Of a DNA stretch of 64,000 nucleotides, positions 1-8,573 are shown in pieces. The notes below the pieces were generated by a model. It ran no database searches, was not told the DNA's origin, and saw only the letters and a list, made by a program, of their open reading frames with translations. The stretch is from Paenibacillus bouchesdurhonensis (GTDB lineage: Bacteria; Bacillota; Bacilli; Paenibacillales; Paenibacillaceae): the NCBI RefSeq assembly GCF_900155685.1, contig NZ_LT732548.1, positions 1,098,033 through 1,162,032 on the forward strand. The letters are read 5' to 3'. The translations under genes were made by a program, and so were the position numbers. Within the stretch, counting starts at the first letter, position 1; every line of letters starts with the position of its first letter.

Positions 1-1063
<1,063 letters not shown>

Positions 1064-1147
1064 ATTCCCTATATAGAAGTAGGGCTAACACGCAAATGGT
1101 TGTTTCGTATCCAGTTTTCAAGCGATCAAGCTTGAATTAAATATTGT

Positions 1148-1223
1148 TCCCTGATAGCTCAGTCGGTAGAGCACTCGACTGTTAATCGAGTTGTCACAGG
1201 TTCGAGTCCTGTTCGGGGAGCCA
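1148..1223 (+). tRNA. tRNA-Asn (GTT)
   Basis: Full cloverleaf. The anticodon loop CTGTTAA sits on a CTCGA/TCGAG stem, the T-loop is GTTCGAGTC, and the terminal CCA is encoded. It is the first gene after the 23S rRNA and probably part of the rRNA transcript. Confidence 0.97.
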
Positions 1224-1226
1224 TAT

Positions 1227-1318
1227 GGAGAGGTGTCCGAGTTGGCCGAAGGAGCACGATTGGAAATCGTGTAGGCGTCACAAGCGTCTCGAGGGTTCGA
1301 ATCCCTCTCTCTCCGCCA
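1227..1318 (+). tRNA. tRNA-Ser (GGA)
   Basis: Class II tRNA with a long variable arm (GCGTCACAAGCGTC region). The anticodon loop TTGGAAA gives GGA, and CCA is encoded. It starts three bases after tRNA-Asn. Confidence 0.96.
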
Positions 1319-1357
1319 TCATTTTACTTAAGTATCATGTTTTTATGATACATATAT

Positions 1358-1432
1358 GGCCCGTTGGTCAAGGGGTTAAGACACCTCCCTTTCACGGAGG
1401 TAACAGGGGTTCGAATCCCCTACGGGTCACCA
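1358..1432 (+). tRNA. tRNA-Glu (TTC)
   Basis: The acceptor GGCCCGT pairs with ACGGGTC. The anticodon loop CTTTCAC on CCTCC/GGAGG gives TTC, and CCA is encoded. Its last bases are repeated about 120 bases downstream (see repeat at 1534-1553). Confidence 0.96.
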
Positions 1433-1434
1433 CT
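1415..1434 (+). repeat. Direct repeat copy 1: tRNA-Glu tail
   Basis: Twenty bases covering the T-arm 3' strand, acceptor 3' strand and CCA of tRNA-Glu recur identically at 1534-1553. The similarity continues more loosely downstream: AGTAGGGT near 1451 and again near 1571, each followed by a GAGAA..CCCT..AAG motif. Confidence 0.85.
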
Positions 1435-1533
1435 ATCTTTAATGCTACGAGTAGGGTATGAGAAGCCCTTAAGGGTTCGTCGGAGCATAAGCGTCGTTAG
1501 CAATAACATCGCAGTCTCGAACGAAGTGAGAGT

Positions 1534-1553
1534 ATCCCCTACGGGTCACCACT
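1534..1553 (+). repeat. Direct repeat copy 2: orphan tRNA-Glu tail
   Basis: An identical copy of the 3' end of tRNA-Glu, but without any tRNA body in front of it. It looks like the remnant of a tandem duplication of the tRNA-Glu tail plus spacer, or an attachment-site scar. No integrase gene is nearby, which favours the first reading. Confidence 0.8.
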
Positions 1554-1607
1554 TTCATTAAGTAAGTTTCAGTAGGGTGAGAATCCCTAAGTGCCATGAA
1601 AAATAAC

Positions 1608-1637
1608 TTGATTTTCTACTCGGTTATATGGTACAAT
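1608..1637 (+). promoter_or_regulatory. Predicted sigma-A promoter inside the tRNA cluster
   Basis: TTGATT at 1608-1613, an 18-base spacer, then TACAAT at 1632-1637, 17 bases before tRNA-Val. It would allow the tRNAs from Val onward to be transcribed independently of the rRNA promoter. Confidence 0.6.
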
Positions 1638-1654
1638 AGAAATTGTCTTTCCTC

Positions 1655-1730
1655 GGAGGCTTAGCTCAGCTGGGAGAGCATCTGCCTTACAAGCAGAGGG
1701 TCAGCGGTTCGATCCCGTTAGCCTCCACCA
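1655..1730 (+). tRNA. tRNA-Val (TAC)
   Basis: Cloverleaf with acceptor GGAGGCT/AGCCTCC, anticodon loop CTTACAA, and encoded CCA. It is the first tRNA after the predicted internal promoter. Confidence 0.97.
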
Positions 1731-1747
1731 TATAATTTTATAACTGT

Positions 1748-1821
<74 letters not shown>

Positions 1822-1837
1822 TTGCATTACCTAGTGT

Positions 1838-1914
1838 GGAGCCGTGGTGTAGAGGCCTAACATGCCTGCCTGTCACGCAGGAGATCGCGGGTTCGAATCC
1901 CGTCGGCTCCGCCA
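1838..1914 (+). tRNA. tRNA-Asp (GTC)
   Basis: Acceptor GGAGCCG/CGGCTCC, anticodon loop CTGTCAC on CCTGC/GCAGG, CCA encoded. A 121-base spacer follows. It carries a motif loosely like the one after tRNA-Glu (TAGGGATGGGAATCC). Confidence 0.96.
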
Positions 1915-2035
1915 TTACATCTCTGAGATAGGGATGGGAATCCGAAGGGTTCACAAGTCAAGAACTGGAAACCGTCACGCTAACGAGCTGATCGCAGCGG
2001 AATAGGTGAAGGCTCCAAGGGAACTATTCCTATAT

Positions 2036-2111
<76 letters not shown>

Positions 2112-2135
2112 TTGATTCATTTGATAACTGAAAAC

Positions 2136-2211
<76 letters not shown>

Positions 2212-2214
2212 CAT

Positions 2215-2300
2215 GGAGGCTTAGCGAAGTGGCCAAACGCAGCAGACTGTAAATCTGTTCTCGTACGAGTTCGGTGGTTCGAATCCATCAGCCTCCACCA
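2215..2300 (+). tRNA. tRNA-Tyr (GTA)
   Basis: Class II tRNA with a long variable arm (TCTCGTACGAG region), anticodon loop CTGTAAA, CCA encoded. Confidence 0.96.
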
Positions 2301-2310
2301 GTTTTACCAT

Positions 2311-2384
2311 AGGGGCATAGTTTAAAGGTAGAACAGCGGTCTCCAAAACCGTTAGTGTGGGTTCAATTCCTGCTGCCCCTGCCA
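2311..2384 (+). tRNA. tRNA-Trp (CCA)
   Basis: Acceptor AGGGGCA/TGCCCCT, anticodon loop CTCCAAA, CCA encoded. This tRNA is the effector expected for the T-box at 56761-57036. Confidence 0.96.
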
Positions 2385-2410
2385 GTTTTACAATAGCATA
2401 CTTTTATTAT

Positions 2411-2487
2411 GGCGGTCGTGGCGAAGGGGTTAACGCACCGGATTGTGGCTCCGGCATTCGTGGGTTCAAGTCCCATCGATCGCCCCA
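2411..2487 (+). tRNA. tRNA-His (GTG)
   Basis: An extra 5' G (G-1) pairs with C73, as expected for tRNA-His. Anticodon loop TTGTGGC, CCA encoded. Confidence 0.95.
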
Positions 2488-2510
2488 TTTTTATCTCAAA
2501 AATCATATAT

Positions 2511-2586
2511 TGGGGATTAGCCAAGCGGTAAGGCAACGGACTTTGACTCCGTCATTCCATAGGTTCGAATCCTATATCCCCAGCCA
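2511..2586 (+). tRNA. tRNA-Gln (TTG)
   Basis: Acceptor TGGGGAT/ATCCCCA, anticodon loop CTTTGAC, CCA encoded. Confidence 0.96.
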
Positions 2587-2592
2587 TATGTT

Positions 2593-2667
2593 GCGGACGT
2601 GGCTCAGCGGTAGAGCATCGCCTTGCCAAGGCGAGGGTCGCGGGTTCGATTCCCGTCGTCCGCTCCA
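2593..2667 (+). tRNA. tRNA-Gly (GCC)
   Basis: Acceptor GCGGACG/CGTCCGC, anticodon loop TTGCCAA, discriminator T, CCA encoded. Confidence 0.96.
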
Positions 2668-2678
2668 TTTTTGTATAT

Positions 2679-2752
2679 GGCGCCATAGCCAAGTGGTAAG
2701 GCACAGCTCTGCAAAAGCTTTATCCCCAGTTCGAGTCTGGGTGGCGCCTCCA
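2679..2752 (+). tRNA. tRNA-Cys (GCA)
   Basis: Acceptor GGCGCCA/TGGCGCC, anticodon loop CTGCAAA, CCA encoded. Confidence 0.96.
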
Positions 2753-2762
2753 TTGTTACTCT

Positions 2763-2848
2763 GCGGGAGTGGCGGAATCGGCAGACGCACAGGACTTAAA
2801 ATCCTGCGGTAGGTTACTACCGTACCAGTTCAAGTCTGGTCTTCCGCA
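2763..2848 (+). tRNA. tRNA-Leu (TAA), no encoded CCA
   Basis: Class II tRNA with variable arm GGTAGGTTACTACC. Anticodon loop CTTAAAA gives TAA. The acceptor GCGGGAG pairs with CTTCCGC. After the discriminator A the sequence is CTT, so CCA is not encoded. Confidence 0.94.
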
Positions 2849-2874
2849 CTTGTATCGAGTTGAAATTATACTAT

Positions 2875-2956
2875 GCCGATGTGGTGGAATTGGCAGACAC
2901 GCCGCACTCAAAATGCGGTGCCGAGAGGCTTGCCGGTTCGAGTCCGGCCATCGGTA
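2875..2956 (+). tRNA. tRNA-Leu (CAA), no encoded CCA
   Basis: Class II tRNA with a variable arm near GTGCCGAGAGGCTTGCC. Anticodon loop CTCAAAA gives CAA. Acceptor GCCGATG pairs with CATCGGT with a terminal G-T wobble. CCA is not encoded. It is the last gene of the cluster, ten bases before the terminator. Confidence 0.93.
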
Positions 2957-2965
2957 TTATGGACA

Positions 2966-3018
2966 AGAAGGTATATACAATTGCTACACAAGCAATTGTA
3001 TATACCTTCTTTATTTTT
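2966..3018 (+). terminator. Terminator of the tRNA cluster
   Basis: A perfect 20-base inverted repeat (2966-2985 with 2991-3010, loop of five bases) followed by TTATTTTTAT. It is strong and well placed after the last tRNA. Confidence 0.93.
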
Positions 3019-3149
3019 ATAAAATTTCCGTTTAGGCGAAGGAAGTTTGACTTTAGTATTTGCAAGGTATATTTTGAGTATGAGAAGGATTCTCCATGCA
3101 GAATCCTTCTGAGGTATCTTGGCAATTTATTAAGGAGGCTTGCTACAGA

Positions 3150-3977
3150 ATGAAGAACGTGCAATCTACCGTAACTTTGTCGAATGGGGAGCAAATGCCA
3201 TGGTTGGGTCTTGGCGTATTCAAAATGAGTGACGGGCAGGAGGTTATCAACTGCGTAGAAACAGCAATCCAGAACGGTTATCGAAGCATTGATACTGCGT
3301 CCCTTTATGATAATGAAGAAGGGGTGGGGCAGGCGATTAAATCTTCCGCTGTCCCACGCGAACAATTGTATATTACAACAAAAATATGGAATTCCGATCA
3401 GGGCTATGAAAGTACACTGAAGGCTTTTGACCGCAGTATGAACAAGCTCGGGTTAGATTATCTGGATCTCTATTTGATCCACTGGCCAGTCAAGGGAAAA
3501 TATAAAGAAACCTGGAAGGCCCTCGAAAAATTACATAGAGATGGTCGTGTCCGTTCCATAGGCGTTTCTAACTTTCAAATTCATCACTTGCAAGACTTGT
3601 TGGAAGATGCCGAAATCAAGCCGGTGGTCAATCAAGTGGAATTACACCCTTTGCTTAGCCAAGTGGAGCTGAGGGAGTATTGTAAGTCTGAGGGAATCCA
3701 AATCGAGGCATGGTCACCTTTAGCTCAAGGCCAATTGCTGGATAATGAGGTACTGAAGGCGATCGGTGCAAAATACGGTAAATCGACAGCTCAGGTAATT
3801 ATTCGTTGGGATCTACAGAATGAAATTGTTACGATTCCTAAATCGGCGAAAGAACACCGTATCATTGATAATGCGAATGTATTTGACTTCGAATTGACAT
3901 CAGAAGAGATGGAGCAAATAAATGAGTTGAATCAAAATAAGCGCATTGGCCCGGATCCTGACAATTTCGATTTCTAG
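3150..3977 (+). CDS. Aldo/keto reductase
   Basis: A 275-residue NADPH-dependent aldo/keto reductase of the glyoxal/methylglyoxal reductase type (like Bacillus YvgN/YtbE). It reduces aldehydes and ketoaldehydes in the cytoplasm. The catalytic tetrad is visible: Asp48, Tyr53 (DTASLYDNE), Lys78 (TTKIW) and His111 (LIHWPVKG). The C-terminal cofactor motif IPKSAKEHRI is also intact. The start is the ATG at 3150, with TAAGGAGG at 3131-3138 in front. A longer reading from 3096 lacks a ribosome binding site and is rejected. It is monocistronic, between the tRNA terminator and a terminator at 4031. The exact substrate cannot be read from sequence. Confidence 0.93.
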   Translation: MKNVQSTVTLSNGEQMPWLGLGVFKMSDGQEVINCVETAIQNGYRSIDTASLYDNEEGVGQAIKSSAVPREQLYITTKIWNSDQGYESTLKAFDRSMNKLGLDYLDLYLIHWPVKGKYKETWKALEKLHRDGRVRSIGVSNFQIHHLQDLLEDAEIKPVVNQVELHPLLSQVELREYCKSEGIQIEAWSPLAQGQLLDNEVLKAIGAKYGKSTAQVIIRWDLQNEIVTIPKSAKEHRIIDNANVFDFELTSEEMEQINELNQNKRIGPDPDNFDF

Positions 3978-4030
3978 TCAAGCCGTGTAAGTTGTATTTG
4001 GATCTACTCTGTTTGGCTTTATAATAAATA

Positions 4031-4071
4031 AAGAAGCGCCTTGAGTTCCATTAGAACTTAAAGCGCTTCTT
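4031..4071. terminator. Bidirectional terminator between the reductase and khtT
   Basis: GAAGCGC pairs with GCGCTTC, with an inner AGTTC/GAACT stem, and A/T-rich flanks on both sides. It lies between convergent genes and can serve both. Confidence 0.8.
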
Positions 4072-4134
4072 CTGATTTTAATCGGCTACGCTGTAAATAA
4101 CCGCCTGGCTAGATTTAAGTTGGAAGGCTATATA

Positions 4135-4629
4135 TTAAGCACTACCATTCAGCAAAATCTGTCTAATTTGCTGCTGGTGGAGACGCTCGCCGATAACTAC
4201 AACCAATGCGCCCGCTGTTAGCAGCAGATCCGGGCCAGGATTGATATGTTTGGAATGATTGCTTTCAACGACGGCGATAATCGTGGCACTGGAACGCTGA
4301 CGTACGCGCAGCTCGCCAATCGTTTTGCCAATCGCTTTGTAGTGCGGCTCTAGTTTATACCATTCGATAATGAGATCGCCTAATGCGACTTCTATATTTT
4401 CCAATGGAGTAGGCTTGTAAGTGACTCCGCCGATAATCGCAGACACGTACCGCGCTTCCTCATCGGTTAAAGATATTTTGGAGATGCTGTCCTCTGGATT
4501 GTCAACTCCGTAGTGATAAACTTCACGTCGACCGTCATCGTAGATCGTAATGGTTAGTTTCTCGCCGCTGCGAGTTTCAATTTCAAATTTTTTGCCTGTG
4601 CCGGGTAAATCAGTTTCTTTAAGATTCAT
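4135..4629 (-). CDS. khtT: KhtT-like K+/H+ antiporter regulatory subunit
   Basis: 164 residues, matching the cation:proton antiporter regulatory family (KhtT/YhaT). The N-terminal part starts with NLKETDLPGTGKKFEIET, typical of the family. The C-terminal half (about 80-160) is a TrkA-C/RCK-C domain (PGPDLLLTAGALVVVIG), which in the family binds c-di-AMP and gates the membrane antiporter. GGAGG precedes the start on the minus strand. In Bacillus the gene sits in khtSTU with the antiporter KhtU. Here no antiporter gene is adjacent, so the partner must be encoded elsewhere or be another transporter. Confidence 0.85.
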   Translation of the reverse strand: MNLKETDLPGTGKKFEIETRSGEKLTITIYDDGRREVYHYGVDNPEDSISKISLTDEEARYVSAIIGGVTYKPTPLENIEVALGDLIIEWYKLEPHYKAIGKTIGELRVRQRSSATIIAVVESNHSKHINPGPDLLLTAGALVVVIGERLHQQQIRQILLNGSA

Positions 4630-4744
4630 TAGGTTCCGACCTCCAGTATAAGAAATGTTATTTTTATAAGTTTGTTTTGTAATAGCCGCCGATCTTCCCT
4701 CACGACTAAGGACGAAATCTTAGTTACTTGTCATTTACGTTTGA

Positions 4745-5092
4745 TTAAGCTGCATACATGCTAGTAAATTTGATAGGTAACAGAAGGATCCGCTTCATGC
4801 GTTGATAGAAGAATGGACGAAAATAAGCCCCTGCCAAAGCAAGCAGTGAACATGCTGCAGCGGGTAGGACTAACAGGTAAAGCGGGATTAGGCCACTGCT
4901 AAAATGGACATATACCGATGAATGAAAGGCTTTGTTCTCCGAATTGCGGAGCGCTTGGTCAACCTTAACGGTTCCCTGTCCCAAGTTAGCGATATGTCCT
5001 TGATTTAGAGCTGGATAAGGAATGGAGAAAATCATGAAAAGCGCAAGGACAGCGGTAGAGAACTGAGCCATCGATCGCCGCATATGTATCAT
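4745..5092 (-). CDS. Small membrane protein, unknown
   Basis: 115 residues, family not recognised. An N-terminal hydrophobic stretch (AVLALFMIFSIPYPAL) and a second one (LIPLYLLVLPAAACSLLALA, near 70-90) flank a polar extracytoplasmic-looking segment. The tail is basic (FFYQRMKRILLLPIK). This fits two transmembrane helices with both ends inside. The start at 5092 is chosen because AGAGGAG lies nine bases upstream. A longer in-frame reading to 5140 has no such site. It is probably co-transcribed with the next upstream gene (5175-5405). Confidence 0.6.
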   Translation of the reverse strand: MIHMRRSMAQFSTAVLALFMIFSIPYPALNQGHIANLGQGTVKVDQALRNSENKAFHSSVYVHFSSGLIPLYLLVLPAAACSLLALAGAYFRPFFYQRMKRILLLPIKFTSMYAA

Positions 5093-5174
5093 GATGCCTA
5101 TCTCCTCTCTTAAAATAGCTGCTAACCTTAAGGATAGCATACAATCCTTTGTATCTCAAAAGAATGATGATAAT

Positions 5175-5405
5175 TTATTTATCCAAATTCATGGGTTTTA
5201 CTTCGAAACTGCGTAATTGTACGATTCGAATATATTCCCGAGGCTGAAAAGAACCATTGATCTCCATTCTGGCATTAGGCTGCCGGGAGTGTAAATGCAA
5301 TTGCTTTGCAGGCATCGTCGGAGGCACATTATGCTCAAGAAACGCTGCACCGCAGGTAATAAGGATAAATAGAGACGAGCAGACAAGGATTTGGCGGATC
5401 GGCAT
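5175..5405 (-). CDS. Small secreted or membrane-anchored protein, unknown
   Basis: 76 residues, family not recognised. The N-terminus MPIRQILVCSSLFILITCGA is a signal peptide or single membrane anchor, followed by a short polar domain ending FEVKPMNLDK. The ATG at 5405 has AAAGGAG ten bases upstream. The GTG at 5414 would sit on top of that site and is less likely. It is divergent from the Mrp operon and upstream of the small membrane gene at 4745-5092. Confidence 0.55.
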   Translation of the reverse strand: MPIRQILVCSSLFILITCGAAFLEHNVPPTMPAKQLHLHSRQPNARMEINGSFQPREYIRIVQLRSFEVKPMNLDK

Positions 5406-5558
5406 GGAAATCACTCTCCTTTATTATAGAAAGTGATTTCCCTAATGAGTTATATATATACAGTTATATTCTGGTTTACAACCATCTAAAAAAGCGATAT
5501 ACTTTTTGATGTGCTATACAACCAGTATTATCTTTAATCGCATATATGTTAATCGGAG

Positions 5559-5586
5559 GAGCCTGCCAAACGCGGGCTCTTTTTGC
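5559..5586 (+). terminator. Terminator-like hairpin in the mrp leader
   Basis: GAGCCTGC (5559-5566) pairs with GCGGGCTC (5572-5579) across a five-base loop, followed by TTTTTGCGTTTTTT. It lies about 100 bases before mrpA and after the divergent start of 5175-5405. It can only act on a transcript beginning in the 5406-5558 gap, so attenuation of mrp is possible. Confidence 0.65.
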
Positions 5587-5612
5587 GTTTTTTCAGGCAT
5601 ACCCTATTTATG

Positions 5613-5650
5613 TTCTGGTCTAAATATGGCAAAGCTGATGAGACCAGGAA
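5613..5650 (+). repeat. Inverted repeat just upstream of mrpA
   Basis: TTCTGGTCT (5613-5621) pairs with AGACCAGGA (5641-5649; one G-T) around a 19-base loop. It lies 17 bases before the AAGGAGG of mrpA. It could be an RNA hairpin affecting translation or a protein operator. Function is unknown. Confidence 0.55.
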
Positions 5651-5679
5651 TGATATCCCTGATTTAAGGAGGAAGCATT

Positions 5680-8571
5680 TTGTCTACATTGCACGCAGCA
5701 ATTATACTACCTTTTATTCTGGCAATAGGAGTCCCTCTGCTTAAAAGGCTGCCGGGGAGGCCGCATCCAGGTTGGGCTGTTCTCTTGGGGCCTGCCGCTT
5801 TATTTATCTATTTTTTAGGGCAGATTCCATCCGTCCAAGCGGGGCAAGGGATTGTATCGACCATACCTTGGATACCATCGCTAGGCATCGAAGTTACCGT
5901 TCTTTTGGACGGGCTGTCGTTGTTATTTGCACTGCTCATATCAGGGATTGGGGCGCTCGTTACTCTATATTCTATTTTTTATATGGATAAGAAAAGGGAG
6001 GCTGTTCATCGCTTCTACACTTACCTGCTTCTATTCATGGGGGCAATGTTAGGCGTTGTATTGTCGGATAATTTGATTGTGCTCTACGGCTTCTGGGAAC
6101 TGACGAGCATTTCTTCCTTTTTACTTATCTCTTTCTGGCATCATCGGGAGCGCTCGAGATACGGGGCTTTTAAATCTATGTTGATTACCGTATTCGGCGG
6201 GCTTGCGATGCTGGCTGGATTTGTTCTGCTTTATAGGATGACAGGCACTTTCTCGATTAGAGAAATCATACAGAGTACGGACTTGATCAAGGGCCATTCA
6301 CTCATGCTGCCTACATTGCTGCTGGTACTGCTTGGCGCCTTTACGAAATCAGCTCAGTTCCCATTCCACATTTGGCTGCCAGACGCTATGGAGGCGCCGA
6401 CGCCGGTCAGTGCTTATCTGCATTCGGCAACGATGGTTAAGGCTGGTTTATATCTCGTAGCTAGACTTACACCTGTGTTTGCCGGGCAAGCAGCTTGGTT
6501 CTGGCTTGTATCTGCAGTTGGATTGATTACGCTGATTTTCGGTTCGTTCAAAGCGATTAAGCAGACGGATTTGAAAGCGATGCTGGCCTTCTCCACGATT
6601 AGTCAGTTGGGGTTGATTATGGCCTTGCTGGGGCTCGGTTCGGCTTCGGGTTACTTTACAGATATTCAGCAATCCTTGTTCTACTCCAAGGCTACGATGG
6701 CCGCTATATTTCATTTGTTGAATCATGCGGTGTTTAAGGGAGCCTTGTTTATGGTCGTTGGAATCGTGGATCATGAGACGGGGACAAGGGATATCCGCAA
6801 GCTTGGCGGATTAATGTCAATTATGCCCGTGACATTCACGGTCGCTTTGATCGGCACCTTCTCCATGGCTGGCATACCGCCATTCGGCGGCTTCCTAAGT
6901 AAAGAAATGTTCTTCACGGCTGTTCTGAATGCGGGCGAGATGGGCATTTGGAACATGCAAACCTGGAGTTTATGGTTTCCGCTCATCGCCTGGGTTGCCA
7001 GCGTCTTTACCTTTGCCTATAGCATGGTACTGCTGTTTAGAACCTTTACGGGAAAACTTCAGGAGCAGGAACTGTCGAAACGGCCGCATGAAGCACCGGT
7101 AGGCATGCTCATTTCACCGGTGATCATGGCTTCCTTGGCCCTGGTATTCGGGCTGTTCCCAGGCTTGCTATCGTACTCGTTAATCGAGCCAGCGATGGCC
7201 TCGATTCTGCCAGGCCTGCTTGCGCCAGGCGAGAAGTTTCAAGTGTCCATACAGTTCTGGCATGGCTGGACTCCAGAGGTGTTCATGACCATCGGCGTTA
7301 TTGCGGTCGGCATCTTGGTATTCGCACTGAGCTCCAAAATCAAGGCACTCCATAATCCATTGTTTACCCGATTCTCGCTGAACGGTGTATATGATTCAGG
7401 CTTAAGAACGATGGAGCGATCGTCGCAATGGATCACGAATAAATATATGACGGGCTCCGTGCGTCATTACTTAATTTATATTTTTGCGTTCCTTATAGTT
7501 GTGCTTGGGGTCATTATGTTCGCGTTCGATGGCTTCAGTCTGGATATGAGCAGCTACGCTCCTGTAACAATTTATGAGACAGCAATTTTGCTTGCGCTTA
7601 TTATAGCCGCATCAGCAGTGCCATTCGCCAACTCGCGTTTACTGGCTATCATTCTGACGGGATCGGTAGGATATATGGTAACTCTGTTCTTCGTTATCTT
7701 CCGCGCGCCGGATCTTGCCCTAACCCAACTCATCGTAGAGACAGTATCAGTTACGCTGTTTCTGCTCTGTTTCTATCATTTGCCGAAGCTGAAAAAAGAG
7801 CTGTCCGTGCTTAAGTTCAAGCTCACGAATTTTTTGATTTCGCTAGGAGTCGGCACGATGGTAACACTCATTGCGCTCAGCGCACTAAGCGCAGGAAGCA
7901 GTCATCCTTTCGAATCGATCTCGAAATTTTTCTTGGAAGCAAGCTATAAACTGGCCGGCGGAAAAAATGTTGTGAACGTCATCCTCGTCGATTTCCGGGG
8001 CTTCGATACGATGCTGGAAATCGTGGTGCTCGGGATCGCTTCGCTGGGCATCTACGCCATGATTCGCTTAAGCCTGGATGATGAGCAGCAAGTACAGCTG
8101 CCTTCTGGAAAATTAGATGCAGCCGTGACGGGGAAAGGCTTAAAGCCGCTGAAAAGCAACGATGTTATTCTACGGACGACTTCTAGGATCGCCATGTTTA
8201 TCATATTGACCTTCTCCTTTTATTTATTCTTTGCAGGACATAATGATCCGGGAGGCGGTTTCATTGGTGGTCTGATGACTTCTGCTGCACTCGTCCTGTT
8301 TGCTATCGCATTTGGACTGAAGGTCATGCGGAGCATTATTCCGCTTAATTTCCGCAAAGTCATGGCTACGGGCCTGCTAATCGCATTCCTGACAGGGCTA
8401 GGTTCGCTTGCGTTCGGAGTTCCATTCCTCAGTCATGCGTTTGGGCATGTTCATTGGCCGATTATGGGGGAAGTCGAGCTTGCTACAGCCGTAATTTTTG
8501 ACTTGGGCGTATATTTAACCGTGGTGGGAGTCACGATGACAATTATTCTTGAGATTGGAGGGGATCGGTAG
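5680..8571 (+). CDS. mrpA: Na+/H+ antiporter Mrp subunit A fused to subunit B
   Basis: 963 residues. Residues 1 to about 800 are MrpA: a multispanning protein related to respiratory complex I NuoL, with the proton-path motif GFWELTSISSFLL and the lysine region TKSAQFPFHIWLPDAMEAP. After about residue 830 the sequence becomes a full MnhB/MrpB domain (FAGHNDPGGGFIGGLM, then GEVELATAVIFDLGVYL). In Bacillus subtilis A (about 800) and B (about 143) are separate, so this is a natural fusion. The start is TTG at 5680 with AAGGAGG eight bases upstream. It is the first gene of mrpABCDEFG. The complex uses the proton gradient to expel Na+, supporting alkali and salt tolerance. Confidence 0.95.
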   Translation: MSTLHAAIILPFILAIGVPLLKRLPGRPHPGWAVLLGPAALFIYFLGQIPSVQAGQGIVSTIPWIPSLGIEVTVLLDGLSLLFALLISGIGALVTLYSIFYMDKKREAVHRFYTYLLLFMGAMLGVVLSDNLIVLYGFWELTSISSFLLISFWHHRERSRYGAFKSMLITVFGGLAMLAGFVLLYRMTGTFSIREIIQSTDLIKGHSLMLPTLLLVLLGAFTKSAQFPFHIWLPDAMEAPTPVSAYLHSATMVKAGLYLVARLTPVFAGQAAWFWLVSAVGLITLIFGSFKAIKQTDLKAMLAFSTISQLGLIMALLGLGSASGYFTDIQQSLFYSKATMAAIFHLLNHAVFKGALFMVVGIVDHETGTRDIRKLGGLMSIMPVTFTVALIGTFSMAGIPPFGGFLSKEMFFTAVLNAGEMGIWNMQTWSLWFPLIAWVASVFTFAYSMVLLFRTFTGKLQEQELSKRPHEAPVGMLISPVIMASLALVFGLFPGLLSYSLIEPAMASILPGLLAPGEKFQVSIQFWHGWTPEVFMTIGVIAVGILVFALSSKIKALHNPLFTRFSLNGVYDSGLRTMERSSQWITNKYMTGSVRHYLIYIFAFLIVVLGVIMFAFDGFSLDMSSYAPVTIYETAILLALIIAASAVPFANSRLLAIILTGSVGYMVTLFFVIFRAPDLALTQLIVETVSVTLFLLCFYHLPKLKKELSVLKFKLTNFLISLGVGTMVTLIALSALSAGSSHPFESISKFFLEASYKLAGGKNVVNVILVDFRGFDTMLEIVVLGIASLGIYAMIRLSLDDEQQVQLPSGKLDAAVTGKGLKPLKSNDVILRTTSRIAMFIILTFSFYLFFAGHNDPGGGFIGGLMTSAALVLFAIAFGLKVMRSIIPLNFRKVMATGLLIAFLTGLGSLAFGVPFLSHAFGHVHWPIMGEVELATAVIFDLGVYLTVVGVTMTIILEIGGDR

Positions 8572-8573
8572 TC

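Noticed and set aside
4745..5405. The two small genes near mrp as a toxin-antitoxin pair
   Set aside because: Both are membrane or secreted in type, and neither resembles a known antitoxin fold or DNA-binding domain.
5622..5650. CTGATGA upstream of mrpA as a hammerhead ribozyme or fluoride riboswitch
   Set aside because: The second conserved core (GAAA plus cleavage site) and the fluoride pseudoknot are absent; only one short motif matches.
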